64,000 bases of DNA from Augochlora pura (lineage: Eukaryota > Arthropoda > Insecta > Hymenoptera > Halictidae): positions 9,424,001-9,488,000 of the forward strand of contig NC_135773.1 in assembly GCF_028453695.1 (NCBI RefSeq), given 5' to 3'. Positions 12,930 to 23,639 of the stretch are shown here, piece by piece. Below the pieces are notes generated by a model, which was not told the origin of the DNA, searched no databases, and saw only the letters and a list, made by a program, of their open reading frames with translations. The position numbers and the translations under genes were made by a program. Each line of letters starts with the position of its first letter. The stretch's first letter is position 1.

Positions 12930-13166
12930 CCTTTTAGATACGGCAGGATTTTGCGCAAATAAAGTTTTTCGTAACTAAATTACGATTTTCTCTTAATATA
13001 TATTTTTTCCGGATATCTATATACAGTACTAATAACATATATTCTTTTCTTAATATATTGTATATACACACTTTCACTTTAATTGTTTGCTTTAATAAAT
13101 AAAACAATTGAGTAAAGCACGAGCCATTCGCGAAAGCCACTATAGTGGCGCGTAGTATCTAAAAGG
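12930..13166 (+). mobile_element. TTAA MITE family 1, copy A
   Basis: This is a 237-bp element flanked by TTAA on both sides (12926-12929 and 13167-13170). Its ends are CCTTTTAGATAC and GTATCTAAAAGG, and the palindrome GCCACTATAGTGGC lies just inside the right end. The interior is AT-rich and shows no coding. The TTAA target duplication and CC start fit the piggyBac superfamily. It is nearly identical to copy C (about five differences seen), so it moved recently. No transposase gene is in the window. Confidence 0.9.
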
Positions 13167-14777
13167 TTAAAACGGTTCCACAAAATTTGGTCTTTCAGTC
13201 TTTTTCTTCGTTTTAGGAGAGAAGAGAGTGGACTCAGTTGGGAACGTAAGGCCACCCTTGTAAAGCTAGTAATACACGCGTCGTTCAAAGTTCGGTCAAA
13301 TGGCTCCAAAAAATCGTGTATCGTATTTTCGATGATGGTTGTAAAGAAGAAGCTTCGATCTTCAAATCCATGATAGTTTTAAATCAGGCAAAAATTCTTC
13401 CATGTTTTCACAGACGTTTGAATTCGTACCATTCATGAGAGAGAACGTTTTCTCACTTCGCATTTTACGTTTGATTGTTTCAATTTCACAGATACGATGC
13501 CAAATTCGTGCTACTTCTCCTCGATCGTCCGAGGTATTGATCTTGTTATAGTTTAAAAATCCCACGCAGCATCGTACTTCAATAATCGCCGTCTCGTGAC
13601 TAACGCCGAGCCCGGCTAATGTTAATAACTCAATTCCACGCGAGCCTCGGGAACCGACTGCCTGTTGCGTAATGCCGGCTGCTTATAAATCTGTATCGCC
13701 CGGCAATCTTCTAGGGTGACCATAAACAATAGCACGGCGGCCGGCCTAACCGTTGATCATCGACCGGTGATCACAGGGAGCCGCGCGGGGCCGTTCTATA
13801 AACCAGCCGGAGCCGGGCTCACGTGGGGCGGTCCACGGGTCCGGGACCATAATTTTCTCACATAAATACGTCTCCGGGTTCGGTAAAATCGTTCGGCGCG
13901 GCCCGGCGGCCCGGCCCGATCCCGACCCGGCCCGACCCGCGACGCACGCGAGTTCCATAATTCACAATGGCGTTACCGAAGAGCGGCCTCGTATCTCAAT
14001 TTTGTCAGGATATAACTATCAGCAGGCGCGGTAACGAGAAAATCCACGGCGCGTTGCCGTGATCCCGTCGACGGGGAACGCCGATGATTGGACCGTCTTC
14101 GTAGCATCTGATTCCGTGGGCACGTGCCCGATTATCTCTCGGCCATGGATCGTAACTACGTCCGGGATACAGATTTATGGTCTTCGAATTTGACCGAGGT
14201 AAACACCGGTGCGATCGGCTTTGGTCATCGACGCCGCGTTTTCTGGGGTCGATCGAATCGTCTGCCGAACGATGAAGCATCTTCTTTGTACGCCGCATCT
14301 TTTGTTTCTCTTGAAACAACAGTTTCTTCTTCTCTTTTTTCTGCGTTTACAGTCGCATCAACCACCAGATGGGTTATTAGCGACTCAAGACAGAGTTAAA
14401 GTTTGTGATACAGTTGGGACTGCTTCAGGAAATGCAGTAACTTCTCGATTGCTTCTTTGTTCTTCAGTGTGTTTTCTAAAGGAGGTCTAATATTGTAGTG
14501 TAACAACAGTTTTATATGACGCGGATATCTGCGGAACTGTACGTTACCGAAACAACGAATAAGTTCGTCGTTTTCTACGATTATTCACATATAAAAATTC
14601 GGAGAACAAGAATATGATAACGAATTCTGTTAGAATATTAGATTATAATTAGGTAATCATTATAATTATAAAAATGTTAGATCAGAATATTAGATTTATA
14701 ATAAAATATAAATATAACGCCTAACGAAGATTCTGCGGAGACATTTAGCGAGCGATCGCACGGTTTCCGTTTCGACG

Positions 14778-14877
14778 NNNNNNNNNNNNNNNNNNNNNNN
14801 NNNNNNNNNNNNNNNNNNNNNNNNNNNNNNNNNNNNNNNNNNNNNNNNNNNNNNNNNNNNNNNNNNNNNNNNNNNNN
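14778..14877. other. Assembly gap (100 N)
   Basis: Exactly 100 N, a conventional scaffold gap of unknown true size. The two open frames across it are meaningless. Confidence 0.99.
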
Positions 14878-17761
14878 AAAACCTCTAAGGGCAGTTTTGA
14901 CCATCTTAATCGGCTATGCCCTTTGTGATCCCTCGGTCCTATTAACCCCATTATTTACATTTAGGCGATGTTCATTATCTTGAGAAAATATATGCCATTC
15001 TATTTGATAGAGTCTGAAGAACGTATTGTGATCATTCGTATAGCTTACACGATTAAAGTAGAACAAATTTTTAAAGTTTAAAGATCCACCCTTCTCTTCC
15101 AGGATTTTTAAGAAACCTTCTAGCTTTTAAATTATCATGAATACAGTCGTACAGTATTTCCTGCATTATTATTGAGGAACGGAAGACTACGACAATTTTT
15201 GTTATAAATTCGTAAAATGTGCAATCTAGTAATTGCATTAACTTACACGATTGGTTAAAATAAGAGATTTCGAATAAAGCACGATCGGTGAAATAAGGGT
15301 GTCCAAGAAAGAGAAAATATTTCCAAAAATAAAATAGAAGACTCGTTTACAGAACTACTTTCGGAGATCTTATGTAGGTTAAGGAATCGGTATATGGCCG
15401 CCACGTTTCAGCGTGAAACGCGTTGGCCGAGAAATTCAGCCGCAGGTTGGCATCCTCATGGGCAACCTGTTTCCCGGAAGAAAAGGTTGCGGACATAAAC
15501 ACGTCCTGGAAGATTTATCCGCCGCGGCGCTCGGCAACGTTCGCGTATTTTCCGAGGACGTCGCGAACGTAATCACGCTGAGGACAGTTCACTTGCCAAG
15601 CTTTTTCGGCGGCCATACAAATGGTCGCCATAAACGTCCCGGTGGCGTTACGACGCGGGCGACGACGGCCACGGAAACGGCAGGAATCGGTGCGATTCTC
15701 GTCGGCGTCGAGGGGAGAGAAGGCTGCACCATTAGCTTCCAGGTGTTCGATATCCCATCCGCGCCGCGTCGTTCCCCTTGTTCCCGGCCGATCATGCTCC
15801 AGATCATCCCCCGAATGCCAGTGTAAGTTTCACTATGCCGTCGACGATACAACGGCGATAGGGCGTGAACCACGAAACGGAGAGGGGGAGGCCGGAGACA
15901 GACAGAGAAACGAATAGAGACGGTGGACGTGCTGATGAGAAAATAGAGAAAGAGCTGGATGAGAAACGGAGAAAGAGTTGTACAGAAATAGGGGCGAACT
16001 GCCATGAACGGGATACTTTTGTTTAGGACGGGATAATAAAAATACTAAACGTCCATTCTACTTCTAAGTCAACATATTCGAAAGATCAGTTCTCTTATTG
16101 GAGGAATACATAATGTCAATGAGTGGTACATGCGTTTACCTGTTTCATTTTTAATTTGTTTAAATAGCGTATTTTACCCCATTTATCAATTGGGACAGTG
16201 CACCAAAATAAAGTGATCACGGTATTAACACTACGAGTGCTGTCTTTGTATTGGTCACAAGTATATTATACAATAATCTTAAATTACATGAATTAAAATA
16301 AAGATAAGTAAATAAAGATAAAGAAGTCTTATGGAAAGGAATCATTTTTTTAATTAAAAGGTACTGGGAAGAATTAAAAAAAATTTCTAAATATAGATAT
16401 CTCAAAAATTGTCTTAACAGAGAAATGGAGAGAAAAGGACAGAAATAGGGAATAACAACTAGAGAGGAATAAAAAGAGAGAGAGAGGCGGAGAGAATAAT
16501 AGAGAATAAAAGAGAATGGTAGAGAATGAGAGAGTAGGGGAGAGTGTGATAGGGAGAGTAATCCCCGCTTAATCCTCGGAGTTCTTGGAAATCGCGGTTA
16601 ATGGGGTTTCGAAAGTTTCTCGCGAATGCACTGCGACACAGCCATGGGAGCCGCGGTTTATTCCCAGCCGAGGAGACGGTCCTCGAATTCGCGTCGCGGC
16701 TGCTAGGAATTAATGAGATCCGTGGTATAAGCGCTCGATCAGCGTCATGGCTGATTCCCTGCTTAAAAGCGCACCACCTGTTAAGGGATCGAGGATCTTC
16801 TGGTCACTATTGCATTCCGCGGATGCGGGGACACCTGATGCGTTTCGAGAAACTTTAATCTTCTATGGAATTACTTTCCTCGACATTGGCAACGTCGATG
16901 TTGTTTATTGAGCTTTGACATAGGCCTCGGGTAATATTTTATCGTCCGATTCGCATCGAAAGTCAATAAATTTAAATCAATTTCGGAGAAAATGTAATTT
17001 TATTATTATGTATTACATTGTACTGTAATTCTATTATATCTATAAAAATATATTGCGACGTTCCTCCTATATTTCCTTCGCCAATTTTTTATATACATGC
17101 ACGAAACTCGCAGTTTAACACGAAGTAACGTTGAACAAATTATGTTTCGTAACTCGACGTGGTTGTCAATACGCTTCCGTTGACAGCAAATAACGTTTAA
17201 CGATTGCACGTCGCCGATGTTCGAAGTTTACCGAGCAAACTGTCCCCATGGTAACCTAATTAATGATAATTTGATTAATAGCGCGGTATTCAACGTGCTC
17301 GGACTGTCGTCTGGAGCAATGCGCGCCTAGATACTCGAATCGATATTTCGAAGAGCCAAGGCAGCTTGTACGTCTTCCCGTTATGCGCCGGCAAGATTAA
17401 GAACGCCTCGTATTACGAAACTTACCGCATGGATAAAGCTTCGTGTACGAACCATAAGAATATCGGTGAGCCTCGTGTCTGCCAGCGGAATGGTTTCCCT
17501 GTGACTGGGCGAACCTTTCAATCTTTATCTTATTCATCAACACTCGGTCTGCGGTTATCGGGTCAGTTTGACTCGGTGTACTTTCAATCGTCACCGAATT
17601 ACTCAATTTACAGAAATATTACATTATCGGATATTAAATTCGATGAAATAATAACAGATGAAATATTTTGGAATTACATTAGATAAAACATCTCGCACAT
17701 GCTAATATATATTGTACCATTATTTACATAAAAGTGGTAAAAGAAACATTAAAATGAACGG

Positions 17762-17770
17762 TTTTTATTA
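17762..17770 (-). terminator. Possible poly(A) signal downstream of the RING/zinc-finger gene
   Basis: The first AATAAA noticed on the minus strand below the stop codon is here (TTTATT on the plus strand), about 560 nt downstream. If used, the 3' UTR would contain the long C-tract at 18316-18283 (G on the plus strand). This is inference from the motif only. Confidence 0.25.
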
Positions 17771-18282
17771 CTCTATACTATCCATAATGAAGGGATCCAA
17801 GATCGAATAAATAGAATCAAGTGTATTAAAATCGCTTCATTTTTTTCAATTCCTCTTACAATTCCATTATCACCACAGACGAAGAAATAATTAGTAGCGG
17901 TCTCGCAGGTCGGCGATAGTTTATGGTTGAACCGATTGCGAATGGTTAAAAGTGTTCAATTTCCATCGAAATACCAATTTCGAACGAAAATTAACCCCGT
18001 TTATCATCTCATATAGTCGTATCAAACCAAATAAATACGGCACTGGCTGCACAATGGCGAGCGTAGACAATAGTCGCTGCAATAAATGCATCGGCCGGAC
18101 GCCGAAAGAGTTGCGAAACTCTTGAACGGGTTCAAGTTAAAACACGGACAATGGTACGTCGCCGGAGAAACGTTTCCATTTTACGAGTATCGTTGTATAG
18201 TTTATCCTTGGCACAAAGTCCGAACGCGCCGACAAAGTGCAACCGGGACTCGGCAAATTCTAGTTCGCTTAAAGTACGCGGA

Positions 18283-18316
18283 GGGGGGGGGGGGGGGGGG
18301 GGGGGCCGGGGGGGGG
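18283..18316. repeat. Poly-G tract (23 G, CC, 9 G)
   Basis: The plus strand has an uninterrupted run of G from 18283 to 18305, then CC, then nine more G. It lies 15 bp beyond the stop codon of the minus-strand gene, so the mRNA would carry a poly-C tract at the start of its 3' UTR. Exact length may be affected by assembly error. Confidence 0.9.
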
Positions 18317-18330
18317 TCTCGATCGAGGAT

Positions 18331-19045
18331 TTAATTAGCGAACTGGCAGCGTCTCTCGTGAGCGTACTTCCGGGCGGGATGGATCAGCTCGGCGCACCCG
18401 TTATCTTTGAACGCGCATTCCTCCATCCTGTAATTGCATTTTTCCTCGTGGCTACCGACTCGGCCGCGTTTCGGCCTGACCCGGCACCCATAGTCCGCCC
18501 ATCTGCATGAGACCTGCTCGTCCGGATCGTACTCCTCCTCCGACTGGTAACCGTCCTCCTCGGGCCTACAGTAGTTGCACTTCTCTTGGTGCGAGTACTG
18601 GCGCCGCCTCGGCATTCTCACCATGCAACCGTATCTCGCCCACTTGCAGCTGACCAACTCGTTCGGATCGTACTGGTCCTCCGCCGGCGAATCGTCCTCC
18701 TCGTCGTGATACTTCCGGTAGTTGCACTTCTCCTGGTGCGTTCGCTTCCGCCGCCTGGGCATCTGCACCATGCAGCCGTGCCGCCTGTATTTGCATTCCA
18801 GCAGCTCCTCCGGGTCGCCGTACTCCGCGCTCGTGATCGTTATCTCGCCCAGTGACTCGCTCAAACCTTCCATCGCCTCGAAACGATCCTTGTAGGCGCA
18901 GTGAGCCTCGTGGATCGAGATACGCCACGGCGACGTCCGCACCATGCAGCCGACCGTGCGGTGTCTGCACTGGACCTGGTCCTCGTCCCTGTGCAACACG
19001 TCCGTGGGAACGGTCTCCTCCTCCAAATGAGGTCGAAACTGACAC
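18331..19045 (-). CDS. Exon 2 of the RING/zinc-finger gene
   Basis: This exon encodes the last base of codon 141 to the TAA stop: the last Cys of finger 1, fingers 2-6 and acidic linkers. The reading frame stays open upstream into the intron, back to an ATG at 19161, but that extension is discarded because the acceptor at 19047-19046 restores finger 1. The protein ends four residues after the last finger cysteine, so the finger array runs to the C-terminus. Confidence 0.9.
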
Positions 19046-19845
19046 CTGCGAAGCAGAATTAGTACTTTCAGATTTCGCAGCAACGAGCACAGTAGGGTGA
19101 AGCGATGAAGTTGTATCACGTCAAAGAATCTAAAATCGTCTTTTCGATCGGACTTTTCCATAGAGGGTCATAATTTGTCGATTTTACATAGGATGAACAT
19201 TTTCTAACCTTAAATATGTATTATATACTTGAAATGTTCCAACCAAATCGCCACACCACGAATCAGTGAGTAACGTGCAGCTGGCTCTGTTGAGACCGCA
19301 ATAAACTTTCGAAAATGTTATTCCCGATTATTTCGAACGGTCTATCCTTTTCTACACTGCGAATAGTCTACGATATTCGACTATGTTCTACAAACTGCGA
19401 CCGAGATTGATAATCGTGCTCACCGAGATTCGTGGAGGTCTATCAGGTGCACCGGGATCTTCACCCAGCATCCGAGATTAGCGTACGAGCATGACACAAG
19501 TTGCTGATCCGCGGACGGCGCCGGCGGATACAGGGCTCTCTCATGGTTAAGAAGTTCCAGGCTGGGCGCAGTCGGATGATATTCGTGGAATTTTGGCGGA
19601 AGAGGATGCGGCATGAAGTGAGAAGGCGCGGGCGTCGCGTAAGGTGAACCGGCGTGCGGAGATGGCTGCATTTCCAACGGCCACTGACAGGTGGGACAGG
19701 CGTAGTAGTACGGTTTGCAACGGTAACAAATCGTGTGACCGTTGCCGCAAGTGTACCTGGCCGCCAGCTCCATCTCCATCAGGCAGATCGGGCAGACGCC
19801 CTCGCTTTTAAATCTCTCGTTTAGGTTCGGGTAGAGGGTGTCCAT
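18331..19845 (-). CDS. RING finger plus six TRAF/SIAH-type zinc fingers, probable E3 ubiquitin ligase (2 exons)
   Basis: The coding sequence joins 19845-19424 and 19045-18331 (422 + 715 nt) and gives 378 residues. The RING spans residues 18-53 with spacing C-x2-C-x11-C-x3-H-x2-C-x2-C-x6-C-x2-C, a C3HC4 pattern close to SIAH/TRAF RINGs. A Pro/His-rich linker follows (about 61-112). Six zinc fingers come next at C119-C142, C167-C190, C225-C248, C274-C297, C321-C344 and C351-C374, every one C-x6-C-x11-H-x3-C. Fingers 3-5 share a GCMV-type core and an EKCNY ending and are separated by acidic linkers (YDPNE, YDPDE), so they look internally duplicated. No TRAF-C/MATH or SIAH substrate-binding domain, signal peptide or membrane segment is seen. 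RING proteins of this kind usually recruit an E2 enzyme and ubiquitinate partners in the cytosol; the substrate is unknown. The ATG at 19845 is chosen because it has good context (ACCATGG). Codon third positions are GC-rich compared with the flanks. Family placement is firm; orthology is not. Confidence 0.93.
19046..19423 (-). other. Intron of the RING/zinc-finger gene
   Basis: This is a 378-bp GT-AG intron with donor GTGAGC and acceptor TTCTGCTTCGCAG. Splicing joins CG to G to make Arg141 and brings Cys142 exactly three residues after His138, completing finger 1 with the same spacing as fingers 2-6. The frame is preserved across the junction. The intron is AT-rich, unlike the exons. Confidence 0.9.
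19424..19845 (-). CDS. Exon 1 of the RING/zinc-finger gene (coding part)
   Basis: This exon encodes residues 1-140 and two bases of codon 141: the N-terminus, the RING, the proline-rich linker and the first part of zinc finger 1. It ends ...GAATCTCG followed by the donor GTGAGC at 19423-19418. Read without splicing, the codon after Arg141 is a TGA stop formed by the donor itself. Upstream of the ATG the minus strand reads TTTGCAG then ACCATGG, which could be a 3' splice site for a separate 5' UTR exon; the alternative is a TSS just upstream at about 19886. Confidence 0.9.
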
Positions 19846-19883
19846 GGTCTGCAAACAGTTCCGTTTCCCTTAACTTTGGCGTT

Positions 19884-19888
19884 ACTGA
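19884..19888 (-). promoter_or_regulatory. Possible initiator (TCAGT) of the RING/zinc-finger gene
   Basis: The minus strand reads CGTGTCAGTAACG here, matching the arthropod initiator TCAGT. Starting at its A (19886) would leave a 41-nt 5' UTR before the ATG at 19845. No TATA box or clear downstream promoter element was seen. The competing view is that the TTTGCAG next to the ATG is a splice acceptor and the true promoter lies farther upstream. Confidence 0.25.
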
Positions 19889-20032
19889 CACGTTAGACTG
19901 CTTTCGCGAGTGAACGAGTTGTTCGAAGTGCACTGGACCGAGTAACAATAGGTTCTCATATGGACCGTTTATTTCGAAAGTGGTCTAAGTTCACTTTTGA
20001 AAAAAATTAGATATCGCGTAATTCATGCTTAA

Positions 20033-20274
20033 CCTTTTAGATACTACGCGCCACTATAGTGGCTGTCGCGAATGGCTCGTGCTTTACTCAATTGTTTTAT
20101 TATTTATTAAAGCAAGCAATTAAAGTGAAAGTGTGTGTATATACAATATATTAAGAAAAGAATATATGTTATTAGTACTATATATAGATATCCGGAAAAA
20201 ATATATATTAAGAGAAAATCGTAATTTAGTTACGAAAAACTTTATTTGCGCAAAATCCTGCCGTATCTAAAAGG
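20033..20274 (-). mobile_element. TTAA MITE family 1, copy B (inverted)
   Basis: This is a 242-bp element in the opposite orientation to copies A and C, flanked by TTAA at 20029-20032 and 20275-20278. The GCCACTATAGTGGC palindrome is therefore near its left edge. It lies about 190 bp upstream of the start codon of the minus-strand RING gene, so it may fall in that gene's promoter region. Confidence 0.9.
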
Positions 20275-20278
20275 TTAA

Positions 20279-21896
20279 TTTAATGTAAATTTTTGATGTA
20301 TTACTAGTCCGAGTTTAATTTCTTAAAAAATTCCCATGTTTCGTACAATTTGAAATTGGTCGGTAAATGAAATTGTATAATCATCGATTATGAAAGTGGT
20401 CCAATTGACAGAGGTAGGTGGATTAGCAGATGGTTGCCGATCAGTAGCCTGTTATTTTACATTTGTTTTATATTACGTAACGCAATGTAGAAAACATGAG
20501 AAATTCATTTTACATGAAATGAAACGAGAGAATTTCGTTCAATAAAAAATCTTCAAAGTGTGATTAAAAAAACAGATAAGAAAAGACGCTAATGGAGAAC
20601 AAGTAAATTGGTTGCAAATATGTTGGACGAGGTTTCTCAAAAGTGCACCATACACTATTTTATATAAAACATCGATGAAGAACAAAGAATTTAAAACTAT
20701 AAATTTATTACCTACACGTCCTGGAAGATCGCGAAAATTTGAAAAAAATTGGACTTACACCACTTTCAAAATAAACGGTCCATATAATTCTTATATCTTA
20801 TTTAAATAATATAGACTTTGATAAATAATAATGTATTCCGAACATATTTTAACATTGCAAATTTATGTTAAACTTGAAATGTTCCAACGAGATCGTGATT
20901 TATTCAATAGCATGCGCAGTTAGATATTTTGTTACGACATACTATACATCGTTTCAACGTTAATTACAAATTAGATCGCGTCATTTATCTATCACTTCGA
21001 TACTTCGAAGAAAAATGAATACAAGTGAAGTTAATCGCTAGTGAATCATAGTTCTGTGCACTCGAAGCGGCTTACGGCCAAGGTCCGATAGTTTATACGT
21101 GCAATCAGTCCTATTCGCATTACCACCTAATGTTCGCAGAATACAATCTGCACTCTATTCGCACGAATTGTATAATTGACTGAGAAACGTTCGACGCTTC
21201 GTAAAAATATTCAGCGAGACGTTCGCGAATGATATCTCGGTGTCACCGAAATTTCGAAGTCGGCCGGTTCAGAGACAATGGAAACGAGATAAGCGACGAC
21301 TTGCGTGGTAGAGCCGGTATCTCCGCGAGATATCAATGTCAGCAGAAGATAAATCTACTCACTCTCGAAGATTTAGTGCGCTCCAAGAATATGGATCGTT
21401 GAGCAACGCAGCAATCTGAAAATCACACGTCTGTCTTCAGAAGACCCGAAATTATCGGAGCCATCATCGCGTAGGCCGGTCTCTGGAGGTACTAACGAGG
21501 AACAATACAGCGCTACACGCCAGTTCCAATTTTGTCAGATAAGAATAATGTTTAGTCAGTTGGCTGGTTATCAAACCGGGCGGATTAAACAATCGCGACG
21601 GACTTTAGCCGTACGTCGATGACATAGATTTCCTGGTATCGTTAGAGCACTTTGTTCGTTCGACCGGGTTTCGAAGAACATTGAAAAGTAATTGCGAAAG
21701 TGACGTCGTTTCCGTTTTGATTTTTACGAGTAACCATGTTCTCCATTTTTAATCTGTAATGTTGTTTGAGGCTTATTCTTTTACATTACGACACGCATAA
21801 CAAGAACAGTTAACTGGGAAAATTGCTTTGAAAATTTCCGTGTACTCTGGACAATTTCAAAATACCAAATAACACCTGTTCAAAATTCGTAGAGGC
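20279..21896. other. Noncoding region upstream of the RING/zinc-finger gene
   Basis: AT-rich to 21.0 kb, mixed after. No repeat or coding signal was recognised apart from the MITE at its left edge. Confidence 0.55.
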
Positions 21897-22067
21897 GTAT
21901 AAACACTCCGAGCTTAATCCTTATCACTCCAAGAATTTTACAGAACGCTGGAACGCTGGCTTAAGCTTGGCAGTGTTGCTGTCGGTTGAAGTGATAAGGG
22001 TTAATAAAAATCCTACAAATGTATAAACACTCGGAGTTTAATAAAAATCCTAGAAATGTATAAACGG
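21897..22067. repeat. 37-bp tandem repeat split by the mini TTAA element
   Basis: The unit AAATGTATAAACACTCGGAG plus TTTAATAAAAATCCTAG recurs with period 37 bp right of the 83-bp element. A partial unit (GTATAAACACTCCGAGCTTAA) lies left of it. The insertion used the TTAA inside the unit. Confidence 0.65.
21918..22000 (+). mobile_element. Mini TTAA element (83 bp)
   Basis: TTAA (21914-21917, 22001-22004) flanks an 83-bp body with ends TCCTTATCACTCCAAG and AAGTGATAAGGG, a family 2-like inverted repeat. It has inserted into a 37-bp tandem repeat whose halves continue on both sides. It is probably an internally deleted MITE. Confidence 0.7.
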
Positions 22068-23023
22068 AGATTAATATGTAAGGGCAACATACTCGAAAGA
22101 TATCGTCGACGATGTGTACATTTTAAATCAAACGAATTTCACTCGGAATAATTGAAAAGAACAGGTTATAATCTCCGCAGACTAGACCGCATTGGAAGGT
22201 AGAAACAGTGTTAAAATAAAATGAAACAGACGATGACATTGAACACTATTTTCAATGCAAGTCTAATCTGATTGGATGGTCAAGAGGTCAAGATGTACAA
22301 TTAATTATCGTCATCTCGCTGCGCATAGTGATCAATTCCGCCGGTAACCATCGTTTCCGGCGCGTAACACTCCTGGACACACATACTTACGGCAGACACG
22401 CGGGTCGAACCAGATTGCAATCGATCGTGCTGAATTTCCTCACTCGACTCGGTCGGTTCTCGTCCTTGCGGCGCGGCGTAGTCGCGTTTGCCGGGGCGAA
22501 ACTGAAATTACGGACGCGCGAAGCGAAGGGACGGGGAAAAAATAGCCGTCGCGGCACGTACGCCTCCGTAACGACGGGCGCCGTGTGTCATCGTCGAACT
22601 GTCAGCGTTCCCTTATTTGCCAAGACCGATAGCGAGACTTTATCTGATAAAGCCCGGGTTCCCCGCGCCTGATAGGGAACCATTTCCGCGCGGCTCGCGG
22701 CCCGCGCGTCTCCGCGACGGCACCCGAAGATCCGCGCGCCCGCGTACGACGCCGACGGAGACTGGATCGTCGCCCCGGTTCTCGTTACTATGCATACCGT
22801 CGCGCTCGATGCTAACCGACGCATTTATTACGATGTCGTGTCTCGAACAAAAATTCGCTTCTTCGCCGCGACCGCGCTCGTCTTCCCTCGCTTCCACGTG
22901 TCGGTTTCCGAAATTGCAAACGGAGATCTGATTCCACTCTTCCATACTCTTATCCTCTACGTTCTGAACAGCTTTCAACAGGATCGTGTGGTTATTCACT
23001 TCTAAGTTAATTATTAGATCTTA

Positions 23024-23112
23024 TTTTTTAATCTTAAGGTGATCATTGTTTTTTAATCTTAAGTTAATCATTATTTTTTAATCTTAAGTTGATCATTATT
23101 TTTTAATCTTTT
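23024..23112. repeat. 25-bp tandem repeat (3.5 copies)
   Basis: The unit TTTTTTAATCTTAAGTTGAT plus CATTA begins at 23024, 23049, 23074 and 23099 with few differences. Confidence 0.9.
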
Positions 23113-23399
23113 ATTTCGTCTTGTATCGACACCCTAAATTTTCACACACTGTGACAATGCGATGCGTACATAATGTATAGTTTGAAAATATCAATGATAC
23201 TATTTTATTCTCAAACGCAATTCTGTTTTGTTATTATAGAAATATTGTTGAACGCTTTTGACAGAAGAACGATGTTTCAGGATTTTTGACAATTTATGAC
23301 AAACGTGTTATTTCTGAAGATATGTTAAAAATCCTTCAACTTTATTTAACATTCAATACATTGATTAACTGCAGTGTAATCATTGCACTATATTATTAA

Positions 23400-23639
23400 C
23401 CCTTCGCACTCGAGGCCATTTTAAGCCTAGATCTAAAATAGCTATTTTAACCAGCTGTTTTTGCATTCTATATAACTCAGTACAATTTATGAATATGAAA
23501 TTGAGTCTAGCGAATCATAAAACTGTTACGCTTTTAACAGTGTCTTAAATAGAAGGGTCTCTAATAATGTCAAAATTTTTTTGAAAATGATATAACAATT
23601 TTCATTGGCGCTTCACAGGCGCCACTCAAGTGCTAAGGG
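23400..23639 (+). mobile_element. TTAA MITE family 2, copy at 23.4 kb
   Basis: This is a 240-bp element flanked by TTAA (23396-23399, 23640-23643) with slightly mutated ends CCCTTCGCACTCGAGG and CACTCAAGTGCTAAGGG. Its interior ATATGAAATTGAGTCTAGC matches the 4.8 kb copy in order and orientation. End divergence makes it older than family 1 copies A-C. Confidence 0.85.

Larger units (their letters stand above)
13171..18282. other. Noncoding, includes the assembly gap at 14.8 kb
   Basis: CpG-rich blocks lie at 13.6-14.3, 15.4-15.9 and 16.6-16.85 kb, with GC-rich chance open frames up to 138 codons. A GAGA-rich stretch lies at 16.42-16.56 kb. The minus-strand gene's 3' UTR may enter from the right. 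Confidence 0.5.

Noticed and set aside
14677..14951. Open frames running across the N gap
   Set aside because: They are created by translating N; the gap length is arbitrary. The same applies to 35759-36078.
15920..15960. CTGATGAGAAA resembling a hammerhead ribozyme core
   Set aside because: No stem II, no correctly placed GAAA and no flanking stems; the sequence is just GAGA-rich.
17366..17686. 106-codon plus-strand open frame
   Set aside because: First codon is TTG and no domain was recognised; no supporting exon structure.
19046..19161. Possible N-terminal extension of exon 2 from the ATG at 19161
   Set aside because: It reads through the intron; splicing at 19046 restores zinc finger 1 exactly, which the extension would not.
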